A DNA stretch of 64,000 nt from Paenibacillus alginolyticus DSM 5050 = NBRC 15375. GTDB taxonomy: Bacteria > Bacillota > Bacilli > Paenibacillales > NBRC-103111. The DNA lies in NCBI RefSeq assembly GCF_000422905.1, contig NZ_AUGY01000014.1, positions 62,001 through 126,000 on the forward strand, read 5' to 3'. The position numbers and the translations under genes are program-made. Shown one piece after another: positions 1 through 9,144 of this stretch (the first letter of the stretch is position 1; every line of letters begins with the position of its first letter). The notes under the pieces are model-generated. The model saw only the letters and a program-made list of their open reading frames with translations. It did not search any database and was not told the origin of the DNA.

Positions 1-799
1 CACGATCACTCCAAATCCCTAGCGGCAGCTGCATGATGAGACTCCCTACCCCCATGATGGGTAGTAGAACACCAATATTAGATTCCGAGAGACCTGCACG
101 CAGTCCATAAATCGGAAAGTTGCTGTTCATCGAAGCTTCCATATAGCCATAGAGTAAGGAGGTAATGAGAGGAAACCATGCTATAGCCAATACTTTTGAA
201 GCCCGCTTGTGCACCGCTTCCACTTTGTCCAATTGTTCTGGCTTCTCATTGGTCAATTGCAATACAAGCGTCAGAACGACTAAGAAGAAACAGCTGGTCG
301 TCAAAAAAGGGACCCAACTACCTGCTTTAAGTAAGGTAATGCCTATAGGTCCTAAGCTAAAACCAACGCCATAAGCCATGCCGTATAAAGAGATATTTCG
401 TCCTCTACGCTCTTTAGGGCTTGAAGTAACGATCCATAACTGCGTTGCATAATGAAGGGCGCTATCCCCTATCCCCACAAGCAAACGAAGTACAAACCAG
501 AACCCAATCTGCTGCCATAACGGGAACAAACAAGTTGCCAGGATGACCAGTCCCATTCCGACCTTGATGACTGGTTTATATCCGTATCTTCGTACGGGCT
601 TTTCTATGAAGAACATCGTGGAGAAAATACCTATATAAAGGGCTGCAGCATTCAGACCATTGGCTTCCGTTGAGACGCCAGAACGATCCAAAAGGATCGT
701 TAGCAGCGGCAGGAGCATACCTTGACTCATCCCTGCCACGATAACGACCATAATTAATATGATTAATTTGTTGTTCGAGATCCGTTCTTTAAGAGCCAT
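1..799 (-). CDS. MFS transporter, 3' end cut by window edge
   Basis: The minus-strand reading frame opens at an ATG at 797-799 and stays open to the window edge, giving about 266 residues. It is strongly hydrophobic with roughly eight predicted membrane segments. It carries MFS-like features, including a charged cytoplasmic loop after TM2 (EKPVRRYGYKP) and the PKERRGR loop after the fourth segment. The C-terminal third lies outside the window. Its start overlaps the end of the upstream gene (stop at 789-791) by 11 bp, so the two are probably co-transcribed and translationally coupled. Substrate cannot be told. Confidence 0.8.
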   Translation of the reverse strand, partial: MALKERISNNKLIILIMVVIVAGMSQGMLLPLLTILLDRSGVSTEANGLNAAALYIGIFSTMFFIEKPVRRYGYKPVIKVGMGLVILATCLFPLWQQIGFWFVLRLLVGIGDSALHYATQLWIVTSSPKERRGRNISLYGMAYGVGFSLGPIGITLLKAGSWVPFLTTSCFFLVVLTLVLQLTNEKPEQLDKVEAVHKRASKVLAIAWFPLITSLLYGYMEASMNSNFPIYGLRAGLSESNIGVLLPIMGVGSLIMQLPLGIWSDR

Positions 800-1331
800 T
801 TCCAAAATCCACTACTTCCCATCTCTCCGCGTATTCATTCAGCTTACCATGGAGAGGGACATAGAATTGGTTGATGATGACGAGTCTTACTTTTTTTATC
901 CATTCCTTGAAGGAAGGATAGGTAACGAATAGATTCGCATAGCGATCACTCATGCACACGAAATGGGGGCCGGGCGTTTTATCCGTCAAAAATGTCAAAG
1001 ATGTATCTAAAGGTGTGTATTTCTTACGCTTCCCTTCCCACTTATCCAAATCCAATTGAAGGGTGGAATCCACTTGTTCCAGGAGGCTTTCCAAATGCTT
1101 CACACGGGCATAATAGGGCTGCTGACTACGTATGTCCATTCTCCGAAGCGTTTCCTCATGCTGGGGATAAAAGACAGCTCGAACGAACTTTCTTTCCTCC
1201 GCCCATCTGGTAAATGCGTGCAGTTCTATCTCCGTCCAGTCCTCAAACGTTTCAAATAATAAGACGGTTCCTTTATGAGTCTCTGCAGGTGGTTCGTACC
1301 CGAAAGGTACTTTAATCTGATCTCTTGCCAT
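789..1331 (-). CDS. uncharacterised 180-aa soluble protein
   Basis: I do not recognise this protein. The frame could open upstream at 1391, but an AGAGGAGG site lies 5 nt before the ATG at 1331 and decides for that start (MARDQIKVPF). It is a charged soluble protein without membrane segments or cysteine motifs. The middle region (around residues 85-125) is rich in Leu, Asp and Lys. The 3' end overlaps the start of the MFS transporter by 11 bp, so it is likely the first gene of a two-gene unit. The divergent aminopeptidase gene begins 160 bp away. Confidence 0.7.
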   Translation of the reverse strand: MARDQIKVPFGYEPPAETHKGTVLLFETFEDWTEIELHAFTRWAEERKFVRAVFYPQHEETLRRMDIRSQQPYYARVKHLESLLEQVDSTLQLDLDKWEGKRKKYTPLDTSLTFLTDKTPGPHFVCMSDRYANLFVTYPSFKEWIKKVRLVIINQFYVPLHGKLNEYAERWEVVDFGNGS

Positions 1332-1424
1332 TGCGTCCTCCTCTAGTTGTAATTGCAGTTGGCTGTTTTTCCTTGTTATATATTGTAGCATACCCTACTA
1401 AGTTCCACGAAATCATCGTTATTA

Positions 1425-1454
1425 TTGGCTTAAGAACGCCTGTTGCGATATAAT
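1425..1454 (+). promoter_or_regulatory. candidate sigma-A promoter of the M29 aminopeptidase
   Basis: TTGGCT at 1425-1430 and a consensus TATAAT at 1449-1454 are separated by 18 bp. They lie 39 bp before the aminopeptidase ATG. The -10 is perfect, the -35 only fair. Confidence 0.45.
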
Positions 1455-1492
1455 TTGTAAGCACCTATATTCAATTAAGGGAGACCTATAGA

Positions 1493-2608
1493 ATGAGAGA
1501 TCCAAGACTTCAAACATTTGCCCGCAATATCATCCGTTATTCCGTTAGCCTTAAACCTGGTGAGAACATACTGTTTGAAATGATTGGAGTCAAAGACCCC
1601 GAACTCGCCAAATGCTTCATTGAAGAAGTGTATGCCGTAGGCGGTAAACCTTTCATCGAAATGCGCGATCCAGCAATCATGAGAAGCTTACAAATGTCCG
1701 GCACACAAGAGCTATTTACCCAGTGGTCCGAATTTGAGCTTGCGCGGATGAAGCAGATGGATGCCTATGTGGCCGTCCGCAGTGGTGATAATATTACGGA
1801 AACTTCCGATGTACCCGATGAGCAAATGAGACTCTATCTGAAATACTTTCAGCGTCCTCTCTTCGATGAACGCATTAATAATACGAAATGGTGCGTTATG
1901 CGTTATCCGAATCCGTCTATGGCTCAATTGGCCGGCAAAAGCACTGAGGCTTTTGAAGATTTCTACTTCAATGTATGTAATCTCGATTACAGCAAAATGG
2001 CTGTCGCCATGGAATCGCTTGTTGACCTGATGAACCGTACAGACCGTGTTCGCCTCGTTGCCAAAGGGACCGATGTCAGCTTCTCCATCAAAAATATTGG
2101 CGCCGTCCCTTGCTCTGGTCGGAGAAACATTCCTGATGGTGAAGTATACACAGCACCTGTGAAGGACTCCGTTAATGGTGTAATCAGCTATAACACACCT
2201 ACGATATATTCTGGCACATCCTTTGAAAACATCGTATTACGATTCGAAAACGGCCGAATTATTGAAGCTACAAGCAATGACACCAAGAAATTGAACGATA
2301 TCCTGGATACCGATGATGGCGCTCGATATATCGGCGAATTCGCCATTGGTGTGAATCCGTACATTCAACATCCAATGAAAGATATTTTATTCGATGAGAA
2401 AATTGATGGCAGCATTCACTTCACTCCAGGTCAAGCTTATGAGACAGCGGATAATACGAACCGTTCCTCCGTTCACTGGGATATGGTGCTTATCCAACGT
2501 CCCGAATATGGTGGCGGCGAAATCTACTTTGACGATGTACTCATTCGCAAAGACGGACGCTTCGTCATCCCTGAATTGGAAAAACTCAACCCAGAAAATT
2601 TAATGTAG
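1493..2608 (+). CDS. aminopeptidase, M29 (AmpS/thermophilic) family
   Basis: This 371-residue protein matches the M29 metallo-aminopeptidase family (AmpS/PepS/aminopeptidase T) over its full usual length. It begins with the typical MRDPRLQTFARNIIRYS segment. The metal-binding C-terminal half shows GEVYTAPVKDSVNG, FAIGVNPYIQHPMKDILFDEKIDG and a final VHWDMVLI stretch, where family members carry their Glu, His and Asp metal ligands. It should be a cytosolic enzyme removing N-terminal residues from peptides. A GGGAGACC site precedes the ATG. It is monocistronic, with a terminator right after the stop. Confidence 0.92.
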   Translation: MRDPRLQTFARNIIRYSVSLKPGENILFEMIGVKDPELAKCFIEEVYAVGGKPFIEMRDPAIMRSLQMSGTQELFTQWSEFELARMKQMDAYVAVRSGDNITETSDVPDEQMRLYLKYFQRPLFDERINNTKWCVMRYPNPSMAQLAGKSTEAFEDFYFNVCNLDYSKMAVAMESLVDLMNRTDRVRLVAKGTDVSFSIKNIGAVPCSGRRNIPDGEVYTAPVKDSVNGVISYNTPTIYSGTSFENIVLRFENGRIIEATSNDTKKLNDILDTDDGARYIGEFAIGVNPYIQHPMKDILFDEKIDGSIHFTPGQAYETADNTNRSSVHWDMVLIQRPEYGGGEIYFDDVLIRKDGRFVIPELEKLNPENLM

Positions 2609-2614
2609 TTAATT

Positions 2615-2668
2615 TAAAAAGCAGCTCTTGCTTCCGACTAATCTTCGGTAAGCTAGGCTGCTTTTTTC
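2615..2668. terminator. bidirectional intrinsic terminator
   Basis: AAAAAGCAGC pairs with GCTGCTTTTT across a long loop that itself can fold. A T-run follows on both strands, so it serves the aminopeptidase (plus) and probably the L,D-transpeptidase gene (minus). Confidence 0.8.
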
Positions 2669-2713
2669 ATAAGGTTCGCAAGAAATATAGGTAATGCCAT
2701 TAACAAAACCTGT

Positions 2714-4192
2714 TTAACCTAGCCAATGAAATACCTGCTCAGGCGATTGATCAAGGGATGGCAGCTTTTTGGGAATGAGCAATATTGTGTCCTTCACTTG
2801 TTCATTATGGACTGCGGCCCATTTGGCGGGATTTATTTGTACCTCTGTGCCCTTAGGAACAAACTGAAATAATTGCTGCACATCCGGATTCGTTAATCGT
2901 ATGCAGCCTAATGATTGATCCGTGCCGATTGAGGTTTCATCGAAAGTTCCATGAAGCGCGATCGCACCAAGTCCCAGGCCGGCCACTCCATAGACCTGTG
3001 CATGCTTCCCTTTGGGCTGCAGCACACGATCTATTACCCGAAAATCTCCCTGGGGAGTGCTGCCATTGGCGCCAAGACCAATATCTTTTTCCCATAATAA
3101 ATAGCTGCCGCTAACCAATTTCAATTGATGTTCAGCTTTATTGATTTCTATGTGCACAGGTTCATAGGGAACTCTACTTACGCCAGCTGCGTTCGCATAA
3201 AACATTTGCTCGACATCAGCCGCGCCGTAATTGTAGACCCACCCACCTAGCCCGTTAAACTCCGTGGAAATTTCATTGGAACTTGTAACCGCTTCTAATG
3301 GAATGAAGCTCAAATAGTTATTCGGATAATCTTGCAGGAGAGCATTCAAATTATCGGGAGCCTTTCCATAATCTTTGCGGTACGATTCCAAAGCTGTACG
3401 AACTAAATTAGCACCAATCGCATTAAGCGGTTGGTGCTTTTCAAATTCCGAATTCAGAAAGCGAATTCTCACTGTACGATCCGTCGCGGGATGATATTGC
3501 GCAATAACAATGGCGCTCTTCGTCAGCTCTTCATTCGTAAGAAGCATCGTTTTCCCTTTGTTCACGTTATCTTGTGAAACTATGCCATAAATAAGAATGC
3601 TGGAATTAGGCATCTCCTTGGCTAATTCCAAAGCCTGCTTATGAAGAGCTGTTTCAATATCTACGTTCTTGGTGTCAGGATCCAGATACATAATAAATGG
3701 AACATCCATCGTCTCATAGGTAACGTCACTTCCGACGCCCCAGACTTTCATTTTCGAAATCGCTTTATAGATGGGGGCATCTCCAACAAACAAAAAGACT
3801 AACATCAAATTAAGTACTAAGAGCACGATTAGCATTGTTTTCATAAATAGCGGTAACAGCCGTTTCTCTGCCTCCGGGAAAGCCTTCTGCATACTAGCTG
3901 CATGTGCCGCTTGTTGTTGATCCAATTCATGAATGGCTCGATTAGCAGCCGAATAGAACGGCGATGGATACGTTCGAAGAACCTCTTTGTAATGAAAAAT
4001 AGCCCTTTTCAAATTTCCTTTTAATTGGAATTTTTGTCCGATCTTATAATGAGCTTCCGGAGAATTAGCGTCAATATATCGGATCACTTTCTCATAATAT
4101 TGTGGATCAGAAGGGCTGATGAACAAGTTCTTATGCAGATGAATCAGATTATCGTCGAGATGGTTACGAAATCGTTGGCTTCTGCGAATCAT
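2714..4192 (-). CDS. membrane-anchored L,D-transpeptidase with TPR-like N-terminus
   Basis: The 492-residue protein has three parts. Residues 1-100 are cytoplasmic and helical, with a TPR-like segment (AHYKIGQKFQLKGNLKRAIFHY). One membrane helix lies near residues 114-137. The large extracytoplasmic part ends in a YkuD L,D-transpeptidase domain from about residue 345, with His414 (LHGTFD) and the catalytic Cys430 in SLGCIR. The family forms 3-3 peptidoglycan cross-links or spore-cortex modifications. A middle domain of about 200 residues is unassigned. AGGAG sits 6 nt before the ATG. A 17-bp palindrome lies 67 bp upstream of the start. Confidence 0.85.
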   Translation of the reverse strand: MIRRSQRFRNHLDDNLIHLHKNLFISPSDPQYYEKVIRYIDANSPEAHYKIGQKFQLKGNLKRAIFHYKEVLRTYPSPFYSAANRAIHELDQQQAAHAASMQKAFPEAEKRLLPLFMKTMLIVLLVLNLMLVFLFVGDAPIYKAISKMKVWGVGSDVTYETMDVPFIMYLDPDTKNVDIETALHKQALELAKEMPNSSILIYGIVSQDNVNKGKTMLLTNEELTKSAIVIAQYHPATDRTVRIRFLNSEFEKHQPLNAIGANLVRTALESYRKDYGKAPDNLNALLQDYPNNYLSFIPLEAVTSSNEISTEFNGLGGWVYNYGAADVEQMFYANAAGVSRVPYEPVHIEINKAEHQLKLVSGSYLLWEKDIGLGANGSTPQGDFRVIDRVLQPKGKHAQVYGVAGLGLGAIALHGTFDETSIGTDQSLGCIRLTNPDVQQLFQFVPKGTEVQINPAKWAAVHNEQVKDTILLIPKKLPSLDQSPEQVFHWLG

Positions 4193-4258
4193 TCGGCTCC
4201 TCTCCGTTCAATATAGATTAGCTTGTCCATTCTAGTTGAATGATACAATTAGTAACTC

Positions 4259-4275
4259 TGATACATAATGTATCA
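4259..4275. promoter_or_regulatory. 17-bp palindrome, copy 1 (candidate operator)
   Basis: TGATACATAATGTATCA is a perfect inverted repeat (8-bp arms, one central base). It lies between the L,D-transpeptidase start (minus) and the small gene at 4370 (plus). An identical copy is at 12462-12478. The regulator is unknown. Confidence 0.5.
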
Positions 4276-4369
4276 CGCGAAAGTTAGAAAAACAACTATT
4301 TATTACCTTTATCTTACTGAATGAACGATAATCATTTAGCAAAAGCTGTATCGACGGAGGTGATAAATC

Positions 4370-4501
4370 ATGAGTGGAAGAAATAGTAAGCCCAAGAACA
4401 ATGGACCCGCAGGCAGCCCTTCTCGCTTAGATCAATTCGGAGAAAAAGCAGTACAACAAGAGAAACGAGAAGCAAAGGAACGTAACAAGCCGACATGCTA
4501 G
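4370..4501 (+). CDS. small basic hydrophilic protein (43 aa), possibly spore-associated
   Basis: ATG at 4370 follows a strong GGAGGTGAT site and opens a 43-codon frame ending in TAG. The peptide starts MSGRNSKPKNNGPAG and ends RNKPTC. It is rich in Lys, Arg, Asn, Gln and Glu, with no hydrophobic segment. Composition and size resemble minor small acid-soluble spore proteins of the SspL/SspO/SspP kind, but I cannot place it in one family. The strong ribosome binding site and position downstream of the palindrome are the main evidence that it is real. Confidence 0.6.
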   Translation: MSGRNSKPKNNGPAGSPSRLDQFGEKAVQQEKREAKERNKPTC

Positions 4502-4607
4502 AGGGACATCGAATACTTTAGCGATGAATTTCATCGTCTCAGCTAGCTTCTCCTAAGTTCCCAGACTGCCTCCTATCCGAGGCACTTCATCAGCCTTATT
4601 AAAACGC

Positions 4608-4652
4608 AAAAAAGACGTATTCACCACGCCAAACGTGGTAAATACGTCTTTC
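4608..4652 (-). terminator. intrinsic terminator of the qox operon
   Basis: AAAGACGTATT-CACCACG pairs with CGTGGT-AAATACGTCTTT. In the minus direction the stem is followed by a T-run, 13 bp past the qoxD stop. Confidence 0.9.
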
Positions 4653-4665
4653 CTTTTATCGAATC

Positions 4666-4995
4666 TTAATGCGCCACTTGATTGTAAGTCATAATCCAAA
4701 TCGAGCCGGCCACGATCGTCAGTAGAATAACAAGGCCAAAGATCAGCGCCATGATGTTCCAGCGTGCGTTCTCGCCCTCTTTCACATGCATGAAGAAGAA
4801 CAATTGAACACCGAATTGCAGTACAGCCATGATGAGGATCAAGACGATTGTGCCCGTTTTGGTCAACATATGGTTCATAACGGCAACGAGTGGAATGATG
4901 GTTAGAATGATCGAGAGCGCAAAGCCAAGGATATAAGATTTCAATGAACCATGATTGTCATTGTTTTCATGTGAACCTGTATGCGGTTGACTCAT
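4666..4995 (-). CDS. qoxD: cytochrome aa3 quinol oxidase subunit IV
   Basis: This 109-residue protein has three predicted membrane helices and a His/Asn-rich N-terminus, as in CyoD/QoxD subunits of haem-copper quinol oxidases. It includes the HVKEGENARWN loop between TM2 and TM3 common to this subunit. It is last in the qoxABCD order; its ATG follows the qoxC stop by one base (TAAGATG), so translation is coupled. A strong terminator follows. The subunit has no cofactor and helps assembly or stability of the complex. Confidence 0.93.
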   Translation of the reverse strand: MSQPHTGSHENNDNHGSLKSYILGFALSIILTIIPLVAVMNHMLTKTGTIVLILIMAVLQFGVQLFFFMHVKEGENARWNIMALIFGLVILLTIVAGSIWIMTYNQVAH

Positions 4996-4996
4996 C

Positions 4997-5614
4997 TTAC
5001 ATCACCCCCATCAAATAGACAACTGTAAATACGAAGATCCAAACAACGTCAAGGAAATGCCAGTACAAGGAAATGACAGCCACTTTCCGTTTGGTTACTG
5101 CCGTGATGCCGCGTCGTTTCAATTGCAGCATTAAGCCGACCATCCAGATCAAACCAACCGAAACGTGCAAGCCGTGTGTTCCTACTAGTGCAAAGAATGC
5201 TGATAAAAACGCGCTCGTACTAATCGTTGCACCCTCATGATTAACCATGTTAATGAATTCATTAAGCTCGAGTCCGACGAATGACGCTCCCAGAAGCACA
5301 GTTACGGCGAGCCATCCGATTAACTGCTTCATATTCCCTTTATGCATGCCAAGCACGGCTAGACCGCTCGTGAAGCTGCTAGTAAGCAAGATAAAGGTTT
5401 CCGCTATGATCCCTGGCATCTTGAACAATTCTTCCGGGGTTGGTCCCCCGTTTGTATTTTGATGAAGAACCATATATGTGGCAAATAAAGATCCAAATAA
5501 GATACAGTCCGTGATTAGAAATATCCAGAATCCGAACGTTTTGAGCGACTCGTGATCATGTTCATGATCGTGTTCGTGGGCGTGATGCCCACCTTGCGTA
5601 GCTGCATGTGCCAT
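4997..5614 (-). CDS. qoxC: cytochrome aa3 quinol oxidase subunit III
   Basis: The 205-residue membrane protein has five predicted helices. The N-terminus is His-rich (HHAHEHDHEHDHE) and followed by FGFWIFLITDCILF, typical of QoxC/CyoC. THGLHVSVGLIWM and YWHFLDVVWIFVF carry the conserved residues of oxidase subunit III. Its ATG overlaps the qoxB stop (TAATG), so the genes are translationally coupled. It is an integral part of the terminal oxidase in the cytoplasmic membrane. Confidence 0.95.
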   Translation of the reverse strand: MAHAATQGGHHAHEHDHEHDHESLKTFGFWIFLITDCILFGSLFATYMVLHQNTNGGPTPEELFKMPGIIAETFILLTSSFTSGLAVLGMHKGNMKQLIGWLAVTVLLGASFVGLELNEFINMVNHEGATISTSAFLSAFFALVGTHGLHVSVGLIWMVGLMLQLKRRGITAVTKRKVAVISLYWHFLDVVWIFVFTVVYLMGVM

Positions 5615-7587
5615 TATACTTTCGCCCCTTTCAATGCGGCTTCCGTACGTTTCACTTCATCAGCAGGAATATAATAATCCGTATCATAGCTAAACGAACG
5701 TGCAATCATACTGATCGCGACACCAATTAAGGCTGGAATCGTCAACCACATCCAATTAAATACAAAACCAAATCCAGCGAAAAACCATAAAGCAGACATG
5801 ATGAATGGAATGGAAGAATTCTTAGGCATGTGAATCGGTTCATATACGATCTTGGCTGGTTGCTTAGCTGATGAGCCTTGCTTCTGCTTTTGTTCCCACC
5901 ATGCATCTGCCTCGCTTACTTCTGGCAATACGGCAAAGTTATAAATAGGAGCTGGCGAAGGAATCGACCATTCTAACGTACGGCCATCCCAAGGATCCCC
6001 GGATACATCCGGTTCTCTGAATTTAATCGAGTGGGCAATTTGCCATACTTGGAAAATGAACCCGATACCCATAAGGAAACCACCAACTGTTGACACGAGA
6101 TTCAGCGGTCCCCAGCCCATATCAAAATCGTACGTATACGTACGGCGAGTCATACCATCTAAGCCTAAGAAGTACTGCGGCATGAAACATACATAGAACC
6201 CAATGTTCCAAAGCCAGAAAGCCCATTTACCTAGGTGTTCGTTCAGTTTAAAACCAAACATTTTCGGCCACCAGTAGTAAAGTCCAGCGAAGAATCCGAA
6301 GGCTACGCCACCAATAATAACTTGATGAAAATGTGCAATTAGGAAGTAACTATTATGGAATTGAAAATCGGCTGGCGCAACAGACAACAGTACCCCTGTC
6401 ATGCCGCCAACTACGAAACATGGAATGAACGCAATCGTCCACATCATAGGCGTCGTAAAACGAATTTTACCGCGGAACATGGTGAATAACCAGTTAAACA
6501 CTTTGGCTCCAGTCGGTATCGCAATTAACATCGTACTAATGGCGAAAAAGACGTTAACATCCGCGCCGGAGCCCATCGTAAAGAAATGATGCGCCCATGT
6601 GAAGAAGGACAATAAGCTAATGATCAGCATGGCGAATACCATCGATTTATAACCGAATAATTTCTTTTTCGAGAATGTAGAAACAATTTCCGAGAAAATC
6701 CCAAATGCCGGAACAACAATAATGTACACTTCAGGGTGACCCCACATCCAGATCAAATTGATGTACATCATCGGATTCCCGCCGCCATCCAACGTGAAGA
6801 AATGGGCGCCAAGGAAACGGTCAAGGAACAATAAGGCCAACGTCACTGTAAGGATTGGGAAAGCAAAGATAATCATAATACAGCTTGAAAATACGGACCA
6901 TGTAAACATCGGCATCTTCATCAACTTCATGCCAGGTGCACGCATTTTCAAAATGGTCACGATAAAGTTAATCCCTGTTGCCAAACTACCGATACCGGAA
7001 ATTTGAATCCCCCAGATATAGAAGTTCTGGCCAACACCCGGACTGTGAGACATTTCCGAAAGCGGTGGATAGCTAAGCCATCCTGCATCCGGTGATCCGC
7101 CGATAACGAACGATACGTTGAATAGCATAGCGCCCCAGAAGAACATCCAGAAGCTAAGTGAGTTCAAGAACGGATAAGCAACGTCTCGAGCTCCTATTTG
7201 CAGAGGGACTACAATATTAAACAAACCGAACATCAATGGCATAGCCATGAATAAAATCATGATCACGCCATGCGTTGTGAAGATTTGATTATAGTGCTCT
7301 GCTTGTAGAAATTCGCTGTTTGGCATCGCTAACTGTAAACGCATGAGAAGCGCATCCACACCGCCGCGGAACAGCATCATGATCGAACAAATAATGTACA
7401 TGATCCCGATTCGTTTATGGTCAACACTTGTTAACCATTCACGCCAAAGCCAGCCCCACTTTCTGAAATAGGACAGCACAAAAATCATAGCGATCATTGA
7501 GAGTCCGATACTAACCTGAGCACCCAGAATGAGTGGATCGCCCGTTACGAAAAACTCAGATGCGAATTGCTTTATTTTATCCAACAT
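5614..7587 (-). CDS. qoxB: cytochrome aa3 quinol oxidase subunit I
   Basis: This is the catalytic subunit, about 657 residues and at least 14 membrane helices. It reduces O2 and pumps protons. Haem and CuB ligands are visible: the low-spin haem His in FTTHGVIMI, the CuB His and cross-linked Tyr in GHPEVYI, the CuB His pair in WAHHFFTMG, and the two haem His in IAHFHQVI. The frame extends to a TTG at 7608, but AGGAAG before the ATG at 7587 (MLDKIKQFASEF) favours that start. It lies 34 bp after qoxA and overlaps qoxC. Confidence 0.96.
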   Translation of the reverse strand: MLDKIKQFASEFFVTGDPLILGAQVSIGLSMIAMIFVLSYFRKWGWLWREWLTSVDHKRIGIMYIICSIMMLFRGGVDALLMRLQLAMPNSEFLQAEHYNQIFTTHGVIMILFMAMPLMFGLFNIVVPLQIGARDVAYPFLNSLSFWMFFWGAMLFNVSFVIGGSPDAGWLSYPPLSEMSHSPGVGQNFYIWGIQISGIGSLATGINFIVTILKMRAPGMKLMKMPMFTWSVFSSCIMIIFAFPILTVTLALLFLDRFLGAHFFTLDGGGNPMMYINLIWMWGHPEVYIIVVPAFGIFSEIVSTFSKKKLFGYKSMVFAMLIISLLSFFTWAHHFFTMGSGADVNVFFAISTMLIAIPTGAKVFNWLFTMFRGKIRFTTPMMWTIAFIPCFVVGGMTGVLLSVAPADFQFHNSYFLIAHFHQVIIGGVAFGFFAGLYYWWPKMFGFKLNEHLGKWAFWLWNIGFYVCFMPQYFLGLDGMTRRTYTYDFDMGWGPLNLVSTVGGFLMGIGFIFQVWQIAHSIKFREPDVSGDPWDGRTLEWSIPSPAPIYNFAVLPEVSEADAWWEQKQKQGSSAKQPAKIVYEPIHMPKNSSIPFIMSALWFFAGFGFVFNWMWLTIPALIGVAISMIARSFSYDTDYYIPADEVKRTEAALKGAKV

Positions 7588-7621
7588 GAGCTGATCTTCC
7601 TTTCTCAAAAGCTTTGATCGA

Positions 7622-8596
7622 TCATTTTGTCATTTTCATTTGACTGTGATCATTATGGTTCATAGGGGCATTTTTGTCCGTTGCTTGAGGCTTACTCGTC
7701 TCTTTCACGGATTCTGTACCGCCATGACCACTGTGAATGGATTGACCATTCGTATATTTCGTTACAATCTTATCGAAAAGTCCATCTGGCACCGAGGAGA
7801 AGTACTGCACTTCGGACTTACCAGGCTTTGCTAGTGTTTCATAGCTTTCCATCGTAAGTTTTGTCGGAACCTTTTTCGTTTTGGCAACGAAAGCATCGAA
7901 ATCGCTCTGAGATGTCGCATTCACATCAAACGTCATGTCCGCGAAATGCGCACCGCTGAAATTCGCTCCCGTTCCAAAGTAATGCCCGATCTCATCGGCT
8001 TGCAAATACAGTGTCATCTTCATACCTGACATCGTATAGATTTGCCCGCCCAACTGCGGCACCCAGAACGAGTTCATCGGAGCGTCTGAGGTCAGCTCAA
8101 ACTTAATCGGTGTATCCTCAGGAATTTGCAAATAGTTAACTGTTGCTATGCCCTGTTCCGGATACGTAAACAACCATTTCCAATCCAGCGATGTCACTTG
8201 AATGGTGACGGGCGGTTTATTGGATTTCAACGGCTTAGAAGGCTCTAGTGCGTGTGTATAACGAATAGTTATGACGGCCAAGGCTACAATAATAATGATG
8301 GGAATTGACCACCAAACGATTTCTAAGGTAGTACTGTGCGCCCAATTCGGCTTATACGATGCTTTATTGCCTTCTTTATCACGATACCGCCATACGATCC
8401 ATGCGGTTAACGCAAGCACAGGAACAAGGATTACGGTACATAATATAGTGGAAATCACAATTAAATCTTTCTGTTCTGCACCCACAGGTCCTTTGGGATT
8501 CAGTACCATAGCTTGATTACTGCAGCCTGCCAATAAAACAATGATGGCGACCATCATGAAGAGCAGCATAGCTTGTACGAGTGTTCTCTTCTTCAT
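7622..8596 (-). CDS. qoxA: cytochrome aa3 quinol oxidase subunit II (lipoprotein)
   Basis: The 324-residue protein begins with a lipoprotein signal (lipobox LLAGC) and has two membrane helices followed by a cupredoxin domain. The CuA cysteines of cytochrome c oxidases are absent: the region around FSGAHFADM has no Cys. The enzyme should therefore take electrons from menaquinol rather than cytochrome c. The C-terminal tail is His-rich and low-complexity. GGGAGG before the ATG at 8596 (MKKRTLV) decides against the TTG at 8620. It is the first gene of qoxABCD. Confidence 0.95.
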   Translation of the reverse strand: MKKRTLVQAMLLFMMVAIIVLLAGCSNQAMVLNPKGPVGAEQKDLIVISTILCTVILVPVLALTAWIVWRYRDKEGNKASYKPNWAHSTTLEIVWWSIPIIIIVALAVITIRYTHALEPSKPLKSNKPPVTIQVTSLDWKWLFTYPEQGIATVNYLQIPEDTPIKFELTSDAPMNSFWVPQLGGQIYTMSGMKMTLYLQADEIGHYFGTGANFSGAHFADMTFDVNATSQSDFDAFVAKTKKVPTKLTMESYETLAKPGKSEVQYFSSVPDGLFDKIVTKYTNGQSIHSGHGGTESVKETSKPQATDKNAPMNHNDHSQMKMTK

Positions 8597-8776
8597 CCTA
8601 CTTAACCTCCCTATCAACAAATCTGATCTATTATCAAGATATCATCTCGCTGATAAAAGTACACAGTCGCAAACACAACTTAACAAATACGTCAAAGGAT
8701 CGACGTTTTACTGTAAAACAAATGTCACAGAACGTTTGTTGACTATTATGAAAATGTATGAAAACGCATGAAAATG

Positions 8777-8809
8777 AAAAAGCCCTTCAAGTTGTCACTT
8801 GAAAGGCTT
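8777..8809 (-). terminator. intrinsic terminator of the 8835 gene
   Basis: AAGCCtTTCAAGT pairs with ACTTGAAGGGCTT on the minus strand, followed by TTTTT. Confidence 0.85.
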
Positions 8810-8834
8810 ATTAACTGCTCATAATACGTTGAAA

Positions 8835-9095
8835 TCATTCCGTCTTTGAAGCTGCACGTGAATGCACCAAATGAATAGCGGTCCGAATAACATAGATGTG
8901 CACACTGCCAACCATGAAACCAATACCAACCATCAAAGAGGCATTACGATCACTAAAATGCTCCATATTCAACAAGCTTAATAGTAATCCTATGCCAAGC
9001 AACGTCCATGCCGCAAATGTCATCATCTTGACTAATGGCATTACATCGCGCTCACTGCGCTCATTACTACTGATCAAAACGGCTCTATTTGCCAT
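8835..9095 (-). CDS. small two-helix membrane protein, unknown
   Basis: The 86-residue product has two predicted membrane helices (about residues 24-42 and 54-72) joined by a short polar loop (EHFSDRNAS). The N-terminus (MANRAVLISSNERSERD) is polar. The frame could begin at 9146, but a GGAG site lies before the ATG at 9095. It is monocistronic with its own terminator. I cannot assign a family; it superficially resembles two-helix YiaA/YiaB-type proteins. A palindrome sits in its probable promoter. Confidence 0.65.
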   Translation of the reverse strand: MANRAVLISSNERSERDVMPLVKMMTFAAWTLLGIGLLLSLLNMEHFSDRNASLMVGIGFMVGSVHIYVIRTAIHLVHSRAASKTE

Positions 9096-9144
9096 AATTA
9101 TCACTCCAAACCCCAATGTAAGTGCTTTATAAACATAGTATATC

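Noticed and set aside
8640..8760. Rex- or CtsR-like site before qoxA (TGTGACATTTGTTTTACA)
   Set aside because: The dyad is imperfect and lies far from any clear promoter; the match is too weak to list.
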